Positions 1 to 8,963 of a stretch of DNA of 64,000 bases are shown here, piece after piece. The notes beneath the pieces are model-generated. The model ran no database searches and was not told the origin of the DNA. It saw only the letters and a list, made by a program, of their open reading frames with translations. Origin of the DNA: UBA4416 sp040386075 (GTDB taxonomy: Bacteria; Bacteroidota; Bacteroidia; B-17B0; Aurantibacillaceae); the NCBI GenBank assembly GCA_040386075.1, contig JAZKGE010000014.1:1-64000 (forward strand), read 5' to 3'. Within the stretch, counting starts at the first letter, position 1; every line of letters starts with the position of its first letter. The translations under genes were made by a program, and so were the position numbers.

Positions 1-779
1 CGGATAAGTTAGCGAAAGAACAGGCCGCCGCCGCTAAAGCAGCAGAAGAAAAAGCCGCACAGGAAAAAAATGCAGCTGAAAAAGTAGCTACAGCAAAAGC
101 GGCGGAAGAGAAAGCTATAGCAGATAAAGCAGCGCAGGAAAAAGCAATTGCTGAACAAAAAGCAAAAGAAAAAGCTGATGCAGAGTTAGCTCTCAAAAAT
201 AAAGAGGAAGCAGAAAAAGCTGCCAAAGCTAAAGCAGAAGCAGAAGCTACTGCCAAAGCCGCTAAAGCAGAAGCCGATAAAGCTGCAGTAGCTAAAGCAA
301 GAGCAGAAGAGGAACTGGCACTTAAAAATAAATTGGCCGAAAAAGCCGCTAAAGATAAACAGATCGCAGAGGCTAAAGCCAAGACAGAAGCTGAGGCAGC
401 TGCTAAAGCTGCAACTATAGCCGCAGAAAAAGCCGCTGCAGAAAAAATTGCGCAGGAAAAAGCGGCCGCTGATAAGGCAGCTAACGATAAGTTGGCAGCA
501 GAAAATGCTAAAAATCAGGCAGGAATTATTTCACCTATTAATACAGGGGCTGAAGCCAGCGATGGACAAATTGGATCCAAAGATGCTAAGCATGCTGTTT
601 TACAGTCTATCGGTGGAGAAAATAAATACAGAGAAAATATAAAGCGTGGTGATGAATTATTTAAAATGAAACGTTACTCAGAAGCAAAACCCGTTTATGA
701 AGATGCATTAAAGATAAAAGCCAATGATCCCTATGCAACCAATAAGTTAGCTGAGATCGATAAACTTATAAAAAAATAA
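1..779 (+). CDS. Ala/Lys-rich helical protein with C-terminal TPR-like tail (5' end missing)
   Basis: The frame is open from the left edge (first full codon at base 3), so the start lies outside the window. The visible part is almost entirely Ala, Lys, Glu and Asp (many 'EKAAAEK'-type blocks), as expected of a TolA-like long single helix or coiled coil. After a short Gly/Ser-containing break, the last 60 or so residues hold a TPR-like helix pair ('GDELFKMKRYSEAKP', 'NKLAEIDKLIKK'). This tail is nearly identical to that of the gene 22 bp downstream, so the two are tandem paralogues and probably co-transcribed. By analogy with the neighbour it should start with a signal peptide and act in the periplasm or cell envelope. 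No catalytic motif is visible and the molecular role is unknown. Confidence 0.8.
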   Translation, partial: DKLAKEQAAAAKAAEEKAAQEKNAAEKVATAKAAEEKAIADKAAQEKAIAEQKAKEKADAELALKNKEEAEKAAKAKAEAEATAKAAKAEADKAAVAKARAEEELALKNKLAEKAAKDKQIAEAKAKTEAEAAAKAATIAAEKAAAEKIAQEKAAADKAANDKLAAENAKNQAGIISPINTGAEASDGQIGSKDAKHAVLQSIGGENKYRENIKRGDELFKMKRYSEAKPVYEDALKIKANDPYATNKLAEIDKLIKK

Positions 780-801
780 TCTCACCTCATTAAGTCTATA
801 C

Positions 802-2481
802 ATGAAAAAATATAAGTTCATAGTTTTTGTTTTCTGTTTATTATCAGTTATATCCAGTAATGCGCAGGAATGGACATTGAAACTAAGAAGCTCAGTTGAA
901 TTGAGAACTTTTAAACTAACTAATAAAGCAGATATATCGGAAGAAAAACTGGGAGGAGCAACCATTGCTTTATTCAAAGGTTCAACTTTGATCAACCAGA
1001 TACAAAGCGATGGCGGCGGCGATTTTGTGATAGATGTTCCTGCTAACGGAGAATTTATATTAACTATTTCCTATTCGGGTTGTAATCCAAAAAAATTTGC
1101 GATCAATACCATGGGTGTACCCGAAGAGATCGCCAAGGATAATTACAAGCCAACTTTTGGTATCGAAGGAGTGATCATGGCAAAAGCATTTCCAACGATC
1201 GATTATTCTATTTTAAAACAACCCTTAGCAAGAATACGATACGTCTCTAACGGAAAAAAATTTGATGATGAAGAAGCTTATACCAGCCAGATCCTTGGAG
1301 AATTATCAAGGGTGAAATCTACAGAAGATGCATTGATCCAAAGCTTTGTAACTACTAATAACACAGGCGATGTTGCTTTGAGTAAAGGCGATTGCCCTTT
1401 AGCAAAAGCAAGTTATGAAAAAGCCATGACCATTATTCCCGGGGAATCATACCCCGGAGTGCAATTACCTAAAGTGGGAGATTGCTTAAAGAACAAGGAT
1501 GATGCAGCTAAAAAAGCAGAAGCGGAAGCCGCAGCTAAAGCTGCAGCAGCAAAACTGGCTGTAGAAAAAGCAGAAGCGGATAGATTGGCAAAAGACAAAG
1601 CTGCAGCTGAAAAAGCAGAGGCAGATAGGTTAGCCAAAGAAAAAGCTGCGACTGATAAAGCGGAAGCTGATCGTTTAGCAAAAGAAAAAGCAGAAGCAGA
1701 TAAAACGCAGTCGGCTAAATTAGCGGCCGAAAAAGCAGAAGCCGACAGGTTAGCAAAAGATAAAGCAGCAGCTGATAAAGCCGAAGTTGATAGACTAGCA
1801 AAAGAGAAAACAGACGCAGATAAAACCCAATCAGCTAAATTAGCAGTCGAAAAAGCAGAAGCCGACAGATTAGCTAAAGAAAAAGCTGCAACCGAAAAAG
1901 CAGAGGCTGATCGTTTAGCAAAAGAGAAAGTAAATTCCGAAAAGGATCAAAAGGATAAAGAAGCTAAGGCTAAAGTGGAGGCTGACCGAGTAGTCAAAGA
2001 AAAAGCTGTTGCTGAAAAAGCTGAAGCAGACCGCCTGGCAAAAGAAAAAGCAAATTCCGAAAAGGATCAAAAAGATAAAGAAGCAAAAGAAAAAGCAGAG
2101 GCCGATAGAATTGCCAAACAAAAAGCCATTAGCGAAAAACAACAGGCCGAAAAAGCTGCCAAAGAAAAGGCAGAAGCTGAACGCATTGCTAAAGAAAAAA
2201 CAAACGCTCCGGCTAAAGAACCAACAAATGGCATTACTCCAAGCAGTACAGGCTCCGAACCCGGAACGACAGGCGTTGGTAGTGGAGATGCTAAATACAG
2301 TATTCCGCAAGCTTTGGGTGCAGATAAATACAAAGGAACCATCAAGCGGGCAGATGAATTGTTTAAAATGAAACGTTACGCTGAAGCAAAACCTATGTAT
2401 GAAGAGGCTTTAAAACAAAAACCTAATGATGCTTATGCAACTAATAAGTTGGCTGAGATCGAAAAGCTGATCAAGAAATAA
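802..2481 (+). CDS. Secreted CRD / Ala-Lys-rich coiled-coil / TPR-tail envelope protein
   Basis: A 559-residue protein. Residues 1-22 are a signal peptide ending in 'SSNAQ'. Residues about 45-105 resemble a carboxypeptidase-regulatory-like beta domain ('GGATIALFKGSTLINQIQS'). A TPR-like helix follows at about 190-215, then about 240 residues of TolA-like Ala/Lys/Glu helix (about 235-470), a Gly/Ser/Thr linker, and a C-terminal TPR-like pair ('ADELFKMKRYAEAKP'). The helix is built from 40-residue superrepeats visible in the DNA as 120-nt units at 1561-2160. The upstream gene is a paralogue and the spacing suggests one operon. CRD and TPR modules are common in Bacteroidota envelope and T9SS-linked proteins, so a periplasm-spanning or peptidoglycan-associated scaffold is plausible, but that is inference. 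Confidence 0.85.
   Translation: MKKYKFIVFVFCLLSVISSNAQEWTLKLRSSVELRTFKLTNKADISEEKLGGATIALFKGSTLINQIQSDGGGDFVIDVPANGEFILTISYSGCNPKKFAINTMGVPEEIAKDNYKPTFGIEGVIMAKAFPTIDYSILKQPLARIRYVSNGKKFDDEEAYTSQILGELSRVKSTEDALIQSFVTTNNTGDVALSKGDCPLAKASYEKAMTIIPGESYPGVQLPKVGDCLKNKDDAAKKAEAEAAAKAAAAKLAVEKAEADRLAKDKAAAEKAEADRLAKEKAATDKAEADRLAKEKAEADKTQSAKLAAEKAEADRLAKDKAAADKAEVDRLAKEKTDADKTQSAKLAVEKAEADRLAKEKAATEKAEADRLAKEKVNSEKDQKDKEAKAKVEADRVVKEKAVAEKAEADRLAKEKANSEKDQKDKEAKEKAEADRIAKQKAISEKQQAEKAAKEKAEAERIAKEKTNAPAKEPTNGITPSSTGSEPGTTGVGSGDAKYSIPQALGADKYKGTIKRADELFKMKRYAEAKPMYEEALKQKPNDAYATNKLAEIEKLIKK
1561..2160 (+). repeat. Five approximate 120-nt tandem units inside the coiled-coil gene
   Basis: Blocks starting at 1561, 1681, 1801, 1921 and 2041 align in register every 120 nt (40 codons). 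For example, the 'AAATTCCGAAAAGGATCAAA' stretch at about 1932 recurs at about 2052, and the 'GCAGATAAAAC' stretch at about 1697 recurs at about 1817. The units are diverged at third positions, so they are old duplications kept in frame. Confidence 0.75.
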
Positions 2482-2565
2482 TAGACATAGATTATGGAGT
2501 CATGCCACTTCGAGTCATACTATAGTGTAAAGAATCGAGGACCGATAAGTTAATTCCCCCTACGC

Positions 2566-2582
2566 CTCCCTCCCAGAGGGAG
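2566..2582. repeat. Small perfect hairpin in the gap before the DUF2461 stop
   Basis: CTCCCTC-cca-GAGGGAG forms a 7-bp perfect stem between two convergent genes. No T-tract follows on either strand, so it is not a typical intrinsic terminator. The pyrimidine-rich surroundings look like a dispersed intergenic palindrome, but copy number cannot be judged here. Confidence 0.45.
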
Positions 2583-2592
2583 ATACGTAAAA

Positions 2593-3291
2593 TTAAATCT
2601 CAATCCCATTTATATCCGTCGTTAACACTTCACTCATGTAATCAAAAAAGGGGCGCATATTCTTAAAAGTTTGATTGGCTTCTTTCCAAAAACTACTATC
2701 CAGTACTTCCTTATCAGTAAACCGACGCATGACAATAAATTGTTTATAGCGTAACAAATCAATAGCTTTACTATCTGCATCAAAACCTTTAGGTGTGGTT
2801 TTTAGTTGTTCTCCCTGCAATGTGCCAAAAGTAGATATAAAGGCTTTGCTTTTTAAGATCTTGCGCATGGGTGCATCATCAAATGCAAAATCATCACGGA
2901 TGCGTTTCAGGTCTTCAGTATTCGGTCCCCAGAAACCACCGGCAATAAAGCTATTACCCGCTTCTATATGAAAGTAATAACCTCCGCGGCGTTGTTTGGT
3001 AGCTCTTCTGTAACTGCCACTCCAATTGGTTTTGTAGGGAGTTTTCTCTTTCGAAAAACGGGTGTCTCTGTAAATGCGATGTAAACTTTTTTTGCCACTG
3101 GCAGTTTCTATCACATCATGCGCATTCAATTCCATTAATAATTCATGTGCAAAATGTTCAATATGTTGTTGCTCTTTTAGGAACTGATCTTTGTGCGAAT
3201 TGAACCAATCTCTGTTATTGTTCTTTTTGATCAATGCCAAAAAATCAAGACTTGATTTTGGGATCTGGATGCTATGTTTAGATTTGGTCAT
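2593..3291 (-). CDS. DUF2461 family protein
   Basis: A 232-residue protein, the usual length for DUF2461 (TIGR02453). Family hallmarks are visible: an N-terminal 'NNRDWFNSHKDQF' segment, 'LHRIYRDTRFSKEKTPYKTN' and 'YYFHIEAGNSFIAGGFW'. No signal peptide or membrane segment is seen, so it should be cytoplasmic. The biochemical function of the family is not known. It is a single gene, convergent with the coiled-coil pair and divergent from the TPR sensor operon. Confidence 0.88.
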   Translation of the reverse strand: MTKSKHSIQIPKSSLDFLALIKKNNNRDWFNSHKDQFLKEQQHIEHFAHELLMELNAHDVIETASGKKSLHRIYRDTRFSKEKTPYKTNWSGSYRRATKQRRGGYYFHIEAGNSFIAGGFWGPNTEDLKRIRDDFAFDDAPMRKILKSKAFISTFGTLQGEQLKTTPKGFDADSKAIDLLRYKQFIVMRRFTDKEVLDSSFWKEANQTFKNMRPFFDYMSEVLTTDINGIEI

Positions 3292-3356
3292 CTATAAAAT
3301 GTGTTGATTTAAGTAATGATATTTTGGGTATTTTTTTTGTATTTTTACTACGATCG

Positions 3357-4652
3357 ATGCTGAAAAAATTACTCTTTATATTCTTCATTAGTTCCTTTAT
3401 TGGCAATAGATCTTGCTACGCCACAGAATTAAAAAAAGAAGATACGCTAAAGATAAATAATTTAACTACAACAGGCAGGGATCTGATCATAAAAGGTGAT
3501 TATATAAAAGCTGATTCGTTCATCGGCGAAGCATTGCTATTCTCCCAAAAAATAAATTATAAAAATGGTATCTATAATGCGTTTCTTAACAAAGGAGTAA
3601 CATTCTGGTACCAGGAAAATTTCCCAAAATCCCTTGACTACTTATTGAAAGCATTAAAAGTAGCTGAGGAACTGGGTAACAAATTATTTATCTCCCGCGC
3701 TCTTTCAAATATTGGGTTGGTACATGCCAGTAAAAGTAATTATACAGAGGCCTTGGATTACTATCAACGGGCTATGATCATTAAAAAGGAAATTGGCGAT
3801 AAAAAGGCAGTGGCTATTTTATTAAGTAACATGGCGCGTATCTATGGCGATATGAAAAATAACAAGACCGCTTTGGATTATTATTACAGATCGCTGGAAG
3901 CCAATAAAAAAGTGCTTGATAATGATGGGCTGGTTGCTTTGAATTATACCGGTATTGGTGGTATTTATAAAGAACTGGGAGCGTATGGGGAAGCAAAGTT
4001 ATATTACACAGATGCGTTAAAAATATCCGAATCGATGAACGATAAAATGCGGATCAGTTCAACATTGGTAAGTATTGGTGCATTAGATCTGGTTCAGAAG
4101 GATTATAAATTGGCCGAACAGAATTTACAAAAAGGATTAAAAATGGCAATTGAGATAGCTAATGTAACCAATCAAAGAGATGCTTATCAGAAATTAAGTG
4201 AGTTGTACGAAAATCAAAGTAACTGGAGTCTGGGCTTAAGTAATTACAGAAATTACATAAAGCTTCAGGATAGTATTTTCAACTCAGGTAACACAAAAAA
4301 AATGGTGCAATTGGAAATGAGCTATGAGTTTGATAAAAAGGATGCAGTTTTAAGATCTGAACAGGAGAAAAAGGCAGTACTTGTAGCTGCTGAAAAAAGG
4401 AAACAACAAGTGATCATCTGGAGTGTTTTTGGTATTCTCCTATTGGCAATTGGGTTTACAGTTTATGTATACAAGAATTACAAAGAAAAACAAAAGATCA
4501 ATGTTGAGATAACAAAACAGAAACATATCATTGAAGAAAAACAAAAGGAGATCCTCGACTCAATTTATTACGCCAAACGCATACAAACTGCTTTGATCAC
4601 TTCTGAAAAGTATATTGAGCGAAACCTGAATAAATTAAATAATAAACTGTAA
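3357..4652 (+). CDS. TPR sensor with TM and phosphatase-type linker, no catalytic domain (sensor 1)
   Basis: I chose ATG 3357 (431 aa) over an upstream start at 3324 because it begins a clean signal peptide (MLKKLLFIFFISSFIG...CYA). Residues about 40-300 are consecutive TPRs ('ALSNIGLVHASKSNYTEALD' and similar). They are followed by the block 'MSYEFDKKDA', a membrane helix at about 351-373, a basic coiled coil and the tail 'ILDSIYYAKRIQTAL'. That tail normally leads directly into a SpoIIE/PP2C domain in Bacteroidota fusion phosphatases, but here the protein stops a few residues after 'SEKYIERNLNKL'. The topology is a periplasmic TPR and a cytoplasmic coil. It is the first gene of the operon running to 11039. 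I infer a sensor that recruits or controls the separate phosphatase at 8964. Confidence 0.85.
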   Translation: MLKKLLFIFFISSFIGNRSCYATELKKEDTLKINNLTTTGRDLIIKGDYIKADSFIGEALLFSQKINYKNGIYNAFLNKGVTFWYQENFPKSLDYLLKALKVAEELGNKLFISRALSNIGLVHASKSNYTEALDYYQRAMIIKKEIGDKKAVAILLSNMARIYGDMKNNKTALDYYYRSLEANKKVLDNDGLVALNYTGIGGIYKELGAYGEAKLYYTDALKISESMNDKMRISSTLVSIGALDLVQKDYKLAEQNLQKGLKMAIEIANVTNQRDAYQKLSELYENQSNWSLGLSNYRNYIKLQDSIFNSGNTKKMVQLEMSYEFDKKDAVLRSEQEKKAVLVAAEKRKQQVIIWSVFGILLLAIGFTVYVYKNYKEKQKINVEITKQKHIIEEKQKEILDSIYYAKRIQTALITSEKYIERNLNKLNNKL

Positions 4653-4661
4653 ATTGTATAA

Positions 4662-6140
4662 GTGAATTTTTTGCTTAAATATCTGTTATTCCTGGCACCA
4701 ATATGTATTGGCTCAGGTTTACGCGCCCAGGACAGTGAGATCGATTCATTGAAACGAGTGGTATGGGCAGGTAAAAATGATACGGGCAAGATTCTATTAT
4801 TAACTAACATCGCACGTCAGTTAAACAGGATAGGTGAACATGATAGCTCTATCAATTACGCAAAAAAAATATACGATCTTTCTCAGAAATTACTTATTGA
4901 AAATGCAGACCCCGGTTCTGTAAATATGGCAGCTCAAAAAGGAATTGCTATGTCCTACAATATCATTGGACTTAATAATACCGCCATCGGTAATTATCCG
5001 GATGCATTGAATGATCTCAATATATTTTTACAATTGAGTGAAAGGATCAATGATAAGAAAGGAATTGCAGCGGCCTATGGCAATATTGGAAATATATATC
5101 ATGAGCAGGGTAAATATCCCGATGCCTTGAAATGTTATTTATTGTCGTTGCAGATCAGAGAGGGGCTTAAGGATAAAAAAGGATTGGCATACTCTTATGT
5201 GAGTTTAGGGAATGTATATAGTAGTTTGCGCAAGTATGATCAGTCGCTGAATTATTATACCAAAGGTGTTAAATTATTTGAGGAATTAGGAGATAAGTAT
5301 AGCCTGGCAGGCACATACAGTAATATTGCAGGTGTTTACACCAATAAAGAGTATTATGATCAGGCACTCAAAGTATATCGCTCTCAACTGGAGATCATGA
5401 GAGAATTTGATGATAAGCATAGTATCGCACTTACTCTTGGAAACATTGGTAATGTGTATCGTTATCAAAATAAATTTAAAGAAGCCTTAAACGAATATTT
5501 AGAAGCCGCAGATCTTTATTTAAAAGTAGAAGACCTCGCTGGAATGGCTTTGTCAAATACTAATATCAGCCAGGCTTATACAGGCTTAGGCGATTATAAA
5601 AAAGCAGAATTTTACGGGCTAAAAGGAGTTGAGTTATCAAAACAGGTAAATGAATTACAAGCGATAATGAGTTCTTATAACTCTTTGCACGAGCTTTATC
5701 AGCTAACAGGCGACTATCAAAAAGCCTTTGACAACTACAAGTTAGCTGTTAGCTATAACGATAGCCTTTTAAACAAAGAGAACACAGCCGCCGCCACGCG
5801 TATTGAGATGAATTATGAGTTTGATAAAAAACAGGCTGCACTTAAACTGGAAAATGAAAAGAAAGAGGTGGTAGCTGCTACTGAAGCAAAGAAAAAGCAG
5901 ATCATCATTTGGAGTATTTGTGGGATACTTATATTAGCAATGATGTTTGCTTTATATGTATATCGCATTTTCCTGCAAAAAATGCAGGCAAATATTGAGA
6001 TCGTAAATCAAAAGCACATGCTTGAGGAAAAGCAAAAGGAAATATTGGACTCCATTCATTACGCTAAACGGATTCAAACAGCACTGCTTCCTTCCGATAA
6101 ATTCATTGATAGAAATTTAAAGAGGTTGGAAAATAAATAG
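4662..6140 (+). CDS. TPR sensor with TM and phosphatase-type linker, no catalytic domain (sensor 2)
   Basis: A 492-residue paralogue of the preceding gene. The start is GTG at 4662, immediately after an in-frame TAA at 4659-4661 and nine bases after the previous stop, which fits reinitiation or translational coupling. It has a signal peptide (MNFLLKYLLFLAPICIG...RAQ), TPRs from about 40 to 370 ('YGNIGNIYHEQGKYPDALK'), 'MNYEFDKKQAALKLENEKK', a membrane helix at about 413-436, a coil, and the tail 'ILDSIHYAKRIQTALLPSDK' ending 'NLKRLENK'. Of the operon's sensors this one keeps the canonical 'LLPSDK' form, while the others read 'LLTSE' or 'LITSE'. No phosphatase domain is present. Confidence 0.85.
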   Translation: MNFLLKYLLFLAPICIGSGLRAQDSEIDSLKRVVWAGKNDTGKILLLTNIARQLNRIGEHDSSINYAKKIYDLSQKLLIENADPGSVNMAAQKGIAMSYNIIGLNNTAIGNYPDALNDLNIFLQLSERINDKKGIAAAYGNIGNIYHEQGKYPDALKCYLLSLQIREGLKDKKGLAYSYVSLGNVYSSLRKYDQSLNYYTKGVKLFEELGDKYSLAGTYSNIAGVYTNKEYYDQALKVYRSQLEIMREFDDKHSIALTLGNIGNVYRYQNKFKEALNEYLEAADLYLKVEDLAGMALSNTNISQAYTGLGDYKKAEFYGLKGVELSKQVNELQAIMSSYNSLHELYQLTGDYQKAFDNYKLAVSYNDSLLNKENTAAATRIEMNYEFDKKQAALKLENEKKEVVAATEAKKKQIIIWSICGILILAMMFALYVYRIFLQKMQANIEIVNQKHMLEEKQKEILDSIHYAKRIQTALLPSDKFIDRNLKRLENK

Positions 6141-6152
6141 TAAATTGGATTA

Positions 6153-7502
6153 ATGAATTTTTTTTTCAAACATATTTGTGTGATCATATTGGTGTTTAGT
6201 CAATTGTGCAGCAATGCACAAAGTCTTGAAATCGATTCATTGAAACGTGTTGTAGAAAAAGCTGCTGAAGATACCAATAAAGTGAAAGCATTATATCAGC
6301 TTACTTGGAACTTAAAATCCATAGGAGAATTTGAAACTGCCGCTGAATATGCAAAATTATCGGAATCACTTTGTGTTAAACTGGGATATGACAGGGGTTT
6401 GGTTGGCGTTTATTTGAACCAGGGCCTTATCTATCAGAATAAAGGGAATTATCCAAAAGCTTTAGAATGTCAGCTTAAGTCATTAAAGGTTTCAGAAAAA
6501 CTGAACTATAAAAAAGGGATAGCCAATGCTTACAGTAATATTGGAAATGTTTACTGGCAACAGGGAAATTTAGAAAAGGCACTTCAAAATCAAACAAAGG
6601 CGTTAAAGTTCCGTGAAGAATTTTTGCCTAACGGCAAGCAGGTTGGTGATAAAAATGCCATTGCTACTTCCTTATCTAATATTGGGATCATTTACCATGA
6701 CATGAAAAATTATGCAATGGCGCTTGATTACCACTTCAAGGCTCTGCCATTAATGCGGTCTATTGAAAATAAAAGTGGCGAAGCCAACTCTTTGAATAAT
6801 ATTGGAAGTGGTTATGAGGCCCAAAACAAATTGGAGCAGGCTCTCAATTATTATACAAAAGCACTGGCTATTTATAGTGAACAGGATAATAAGAGTGGTA
6901 TTGCTTTATCTTATTATAATTTAGGCAACACATTTTTTCAGCAAGGTAGTTATAGCAAGGCAGAGGAGTATCATTTGAAAGGTCTGGCAATAGTTGATTC
7001 TATTAATGACATGAGCGGGATAAAAGACTCACATTTTGGATTAAGTTTAGTGTATCAGGAATTAAGGAACCCTAAAATGGCTTTGATGCACTATAAGATG
7101 TATGTTTCAGCAAGAGATAGTATTTTTAGTCATGAAAACACGAAGAAGACGGTACAATCGGAAATGAATTACGAATTTGAAAAAAAGGAAGAAGCCGCAA
7201 GACTGGAGCAGGAAAAAAGGGAAGCGATAGCCCAGGCAGAAAGTAAAAAGCAACAAATCACCATCTGGTCGATATGTGCCGTTTTAGTTTTAGTATTTGT
7301 GTTTGCGATCTTTGTTTATAGAAGTTTCCTTCAAAAGCAGAAGGTCAATGTTGAGATCACCAATCAAAAACACATGATCGAAGAAAAACAAAAAGAAATC
7401 CTTGGTTCTATTCATTACGCTAAACGCATTCAAACAGCTTTGTTAACTTCTGAGCGTTATATAGATAAAAGCTTAAATAATTTAATTGATAAGATCAAAT
7501 GA
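6153..7502 (+). CDS. TPR sensor with TM and phosphatase-type linker, no catalytic domain (sensor 3)
   Basis: A 449-residue paralogue starting with ATG 12 bp after sensor 2. It has a signal peptide (MNFFFKHICVIILVFSQLCSNAQ), TPRs at about 40-310 ('AYSNIGNVYWQQGNLEKALQ'), 'MNYEFEKKEEAARLEQEK', a membrane helix at about 368-392, and the linker 'ILGSIHYAKRIQTALLTSER' ending 'SLNNLIDKIK'. One linker aspartate (ILD) is Gly here. The stop codon overlaps the next start by 4 bp (ATGA), so translation of sensors 3 and 4 should be coupled. Confidence 0.85.
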   Translation: MNFFFKHICVIILVFSQLCSNAQSLEIDSLKRVVEKAAEDTNKVKALYQLTWNLKSIGEFETAAEYAKLSESLCVKLGYDRGLVGVYLNQGLIYQNKGNYPKALECQLKSLKVSEKLNYKKGIANAYSNIGNVYWQQGNLEKALQNQTKALKFREEFLPNGKQVGDKNAIATSLSNIGIIYHDMKNYAMALDYHFKALPLMRSIENKSGEANSLNNIGSGYEAQNKLEQALNYYTKALAIYSEQDNKSGIALSYYNLGNTFFQQGSYSKAEEYHLKGLAIVDSINDMSGIKDSHFGLSLVYQELRNPKMALMHYKMYVSARDSIFSHENTKKTVQSEMNYEFEKKEEAARLEQEKREAIAQAESKKQQITIWSICAVLVLVFVFAIFVYRSFLQKQKVNVEITNQKHMIEEKQKEILGSIHYAKRIQTALLTSERYIDKSLNNLIDKIK

Positions 7503-8950
7503 TGAAAAGGATAAGTTCGTTTTTTTGTTTGATCATTTTCATTTGCTTTAAAAGCAATGCTGGTAACTATGCTGATTCACTTTTTCATAAATTAAAAAGC
7601 GCAAAAACGGATGTTGAAAAAATTGATCTGAATCTAAGATTGGGGAGTTACTACCAGCAAAAAGAGACACAAAGAGCGATGGTATTTTGTAAAACAGCTT
7701 TGGTATTAGCAAAAAAAAATAAAAATCAGAGTTTAATAGCAGAGTCTTACACCGAAATAGGCCTTTGCTATTCATTTAAGACAGTAACAGATACTGCTGC
7801 AATTTATTTCGATAGTGCTTATGTGATCTTTGATAAGATAAGGTCAAAAACAGGTTTAGCGGCGTTGCACCTGTACATAGGCGAAAACGTTTATTCAATG
7901 GCAGCCTGGGATAAAGCGCTGTTTCATTTTCAAAGGTCGATTGAAAATTATCAATTTTTGCATGATGAAAATGGATTATCCAAAGGATACGGTAAAGTTT
8001 CCCAGGTATTAATTAATTTGAATCGTTTGGATGAAGCATTATTTTATGCAAGGAAAGGAATATCTTTTTCGATCGCTTCTAAAAATGATAATGAAACTGC
8101 AAAACTATATAATTCGTTAGGAATAGTGTTTGATTATAAAGGAGAGCTGGATTCGGCCTTATTTTACTATAGTAAATCATTGGATATTAACAACCGCATA
8201 CATTCAAGGTATGACGCTGCCATTGCTTTAATGAATATAGGTGTTATTTATTTAGCACAAAACAAGATCAGGGATGCAGAAAAAAGCACATTGGATGCGC
8301 TTGATTTAATGATCGAATTAGATGAGCAGGGTTCTGTTGCGGCTTGTTACATTAATTTGGGAGAAATATATTCAAATCAGGGCTTATATATTAGATCAAT
8401 TGAATATTTGGATAAAGGATTAAGCATGCTGTATACTTTACACCGTTATGATTTTATTTTGGAAGGTTTGCGTATTAAGTCATCCGTACTTAAGCTCAAT
8501 AAAGATTTTGAGCGATCATTACTTGTTTATGAAAAGTATACTTCATTAAAAGATAGTTTGTTCAACTCTGAGTCAAATAGAAATATGGCGGAGATGCAGG
8601 CAAAATTTAAAAATAAAGAACAAGAGGTTGAAATTAAATTGCATCAGGCCGAAACCGCTAAACAAAAAAGCATTAACAACCTTATCATTGGCGTAATTGT
8701 GTTTGTAGTTCTGATAGCCCTGTTTCTGGTATTTGCATACCGCGAAAAAAGAAAAGCTAATAGTTTACTGCATTTACAGAAGCTGGAGATCGAGAAACAA
8801 AAGGAAAAGGTAGACGAAGCTTACTCACAGTTGCATGAAAAGAACAAGGAAATTCTGGATAGTATTTACTATGCCCGCAGGATCCAAAGAGCCTTGTTGA
8901 CCTCTGAAAAATATATTGAAAGAAATTTGAATAAACTCACGAAAAAATAA
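7499..8950 (+). CDS. TPR sensor with TM and phosphatase-type linker, no catalytic domain (sensor 4)
   Basis: A 483-residue protein, the most diverged of the five operon sensors. It has a signal peptide (MMKRISSFFCLIIFICFKSNAG), TPRs at about 50-350 and a membrane helix at about 392-414. A longer cytoplasmic coiled coil follows ('QKEKVDEAYSQLHEKNKE'), leading to 'ILDSIYYARRIQRALLTSEK' and the end 'NLNKLTKK'. It lies directly upstream of the free phosphatase domain (13-bp gap, different frame). The coil with 'AYSQLHEKNKE' and 'ARRIQRA' resembles the remote paralogue at 36636 ('AFKNLKEKNKE', 'ARRIQRA'), so these two form a subfamily. A one-base deletion in the A-run at 8942-8947 would fuse this gene to the phosphatase; see findings. 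Confidence 0.85.
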   Translation: MMKRISSFFCLIIFICFKSNAGNYADSLFHKLKSAKTDVEKIDLNLRLGSYYQQKETQRAMVFCKTALVLAKKNKNQSLIAESYTEIGLCYSFKTVTDTAAIYFDSAYVIFDKIRSKTGLAALHLYIGENVYSMAAWDKALFHFQRSIENYQFLHDENGLSKGYGKVSQVLINLNRLDEALFYARKGISFSIASKNDNETAKLYNSLGIVFDYKGELDSALFYYSKSLDINNRIHSRYDAAIALMNIGVIYLAQNKIRDAEKSTLDALDLMIELDEQGSVAACYINLGEIYSNQGLYIRSIEYLDKGLSMLYTLHRYDFILEGLRIKSSVLKLNKDFERSLLVYEKYTSLKDSLFNSESNRNMAEMQAKFKNKEQEVEIKLHQAETAKQKSINNLIIGVIVFVVLIALFLVFAYREKRKANSLLHLQKLEIEKQKEKVDEAYSQLHEKNKEILDSIYYARRIQRALLTSEKYIERNLNKLTKK

Positions 8951-8963
8951 TAAATTTATAGGT

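Noticed and set aside
1..520. Repetitive GC/A-rich blocks that might suggest a CRISPR array or microsatellite
   Set aside because: The unit length is irregular and codon-based, the frame is open throughout, and the protein matches its paralogue downstream.
1915..2310. Phe/Ser-rich open frames on the minus strand of the coiled-coil gene
   Set aside because: They are mirror images of the Lys/Glu-rich coding repeats and have no start context or homology signal.
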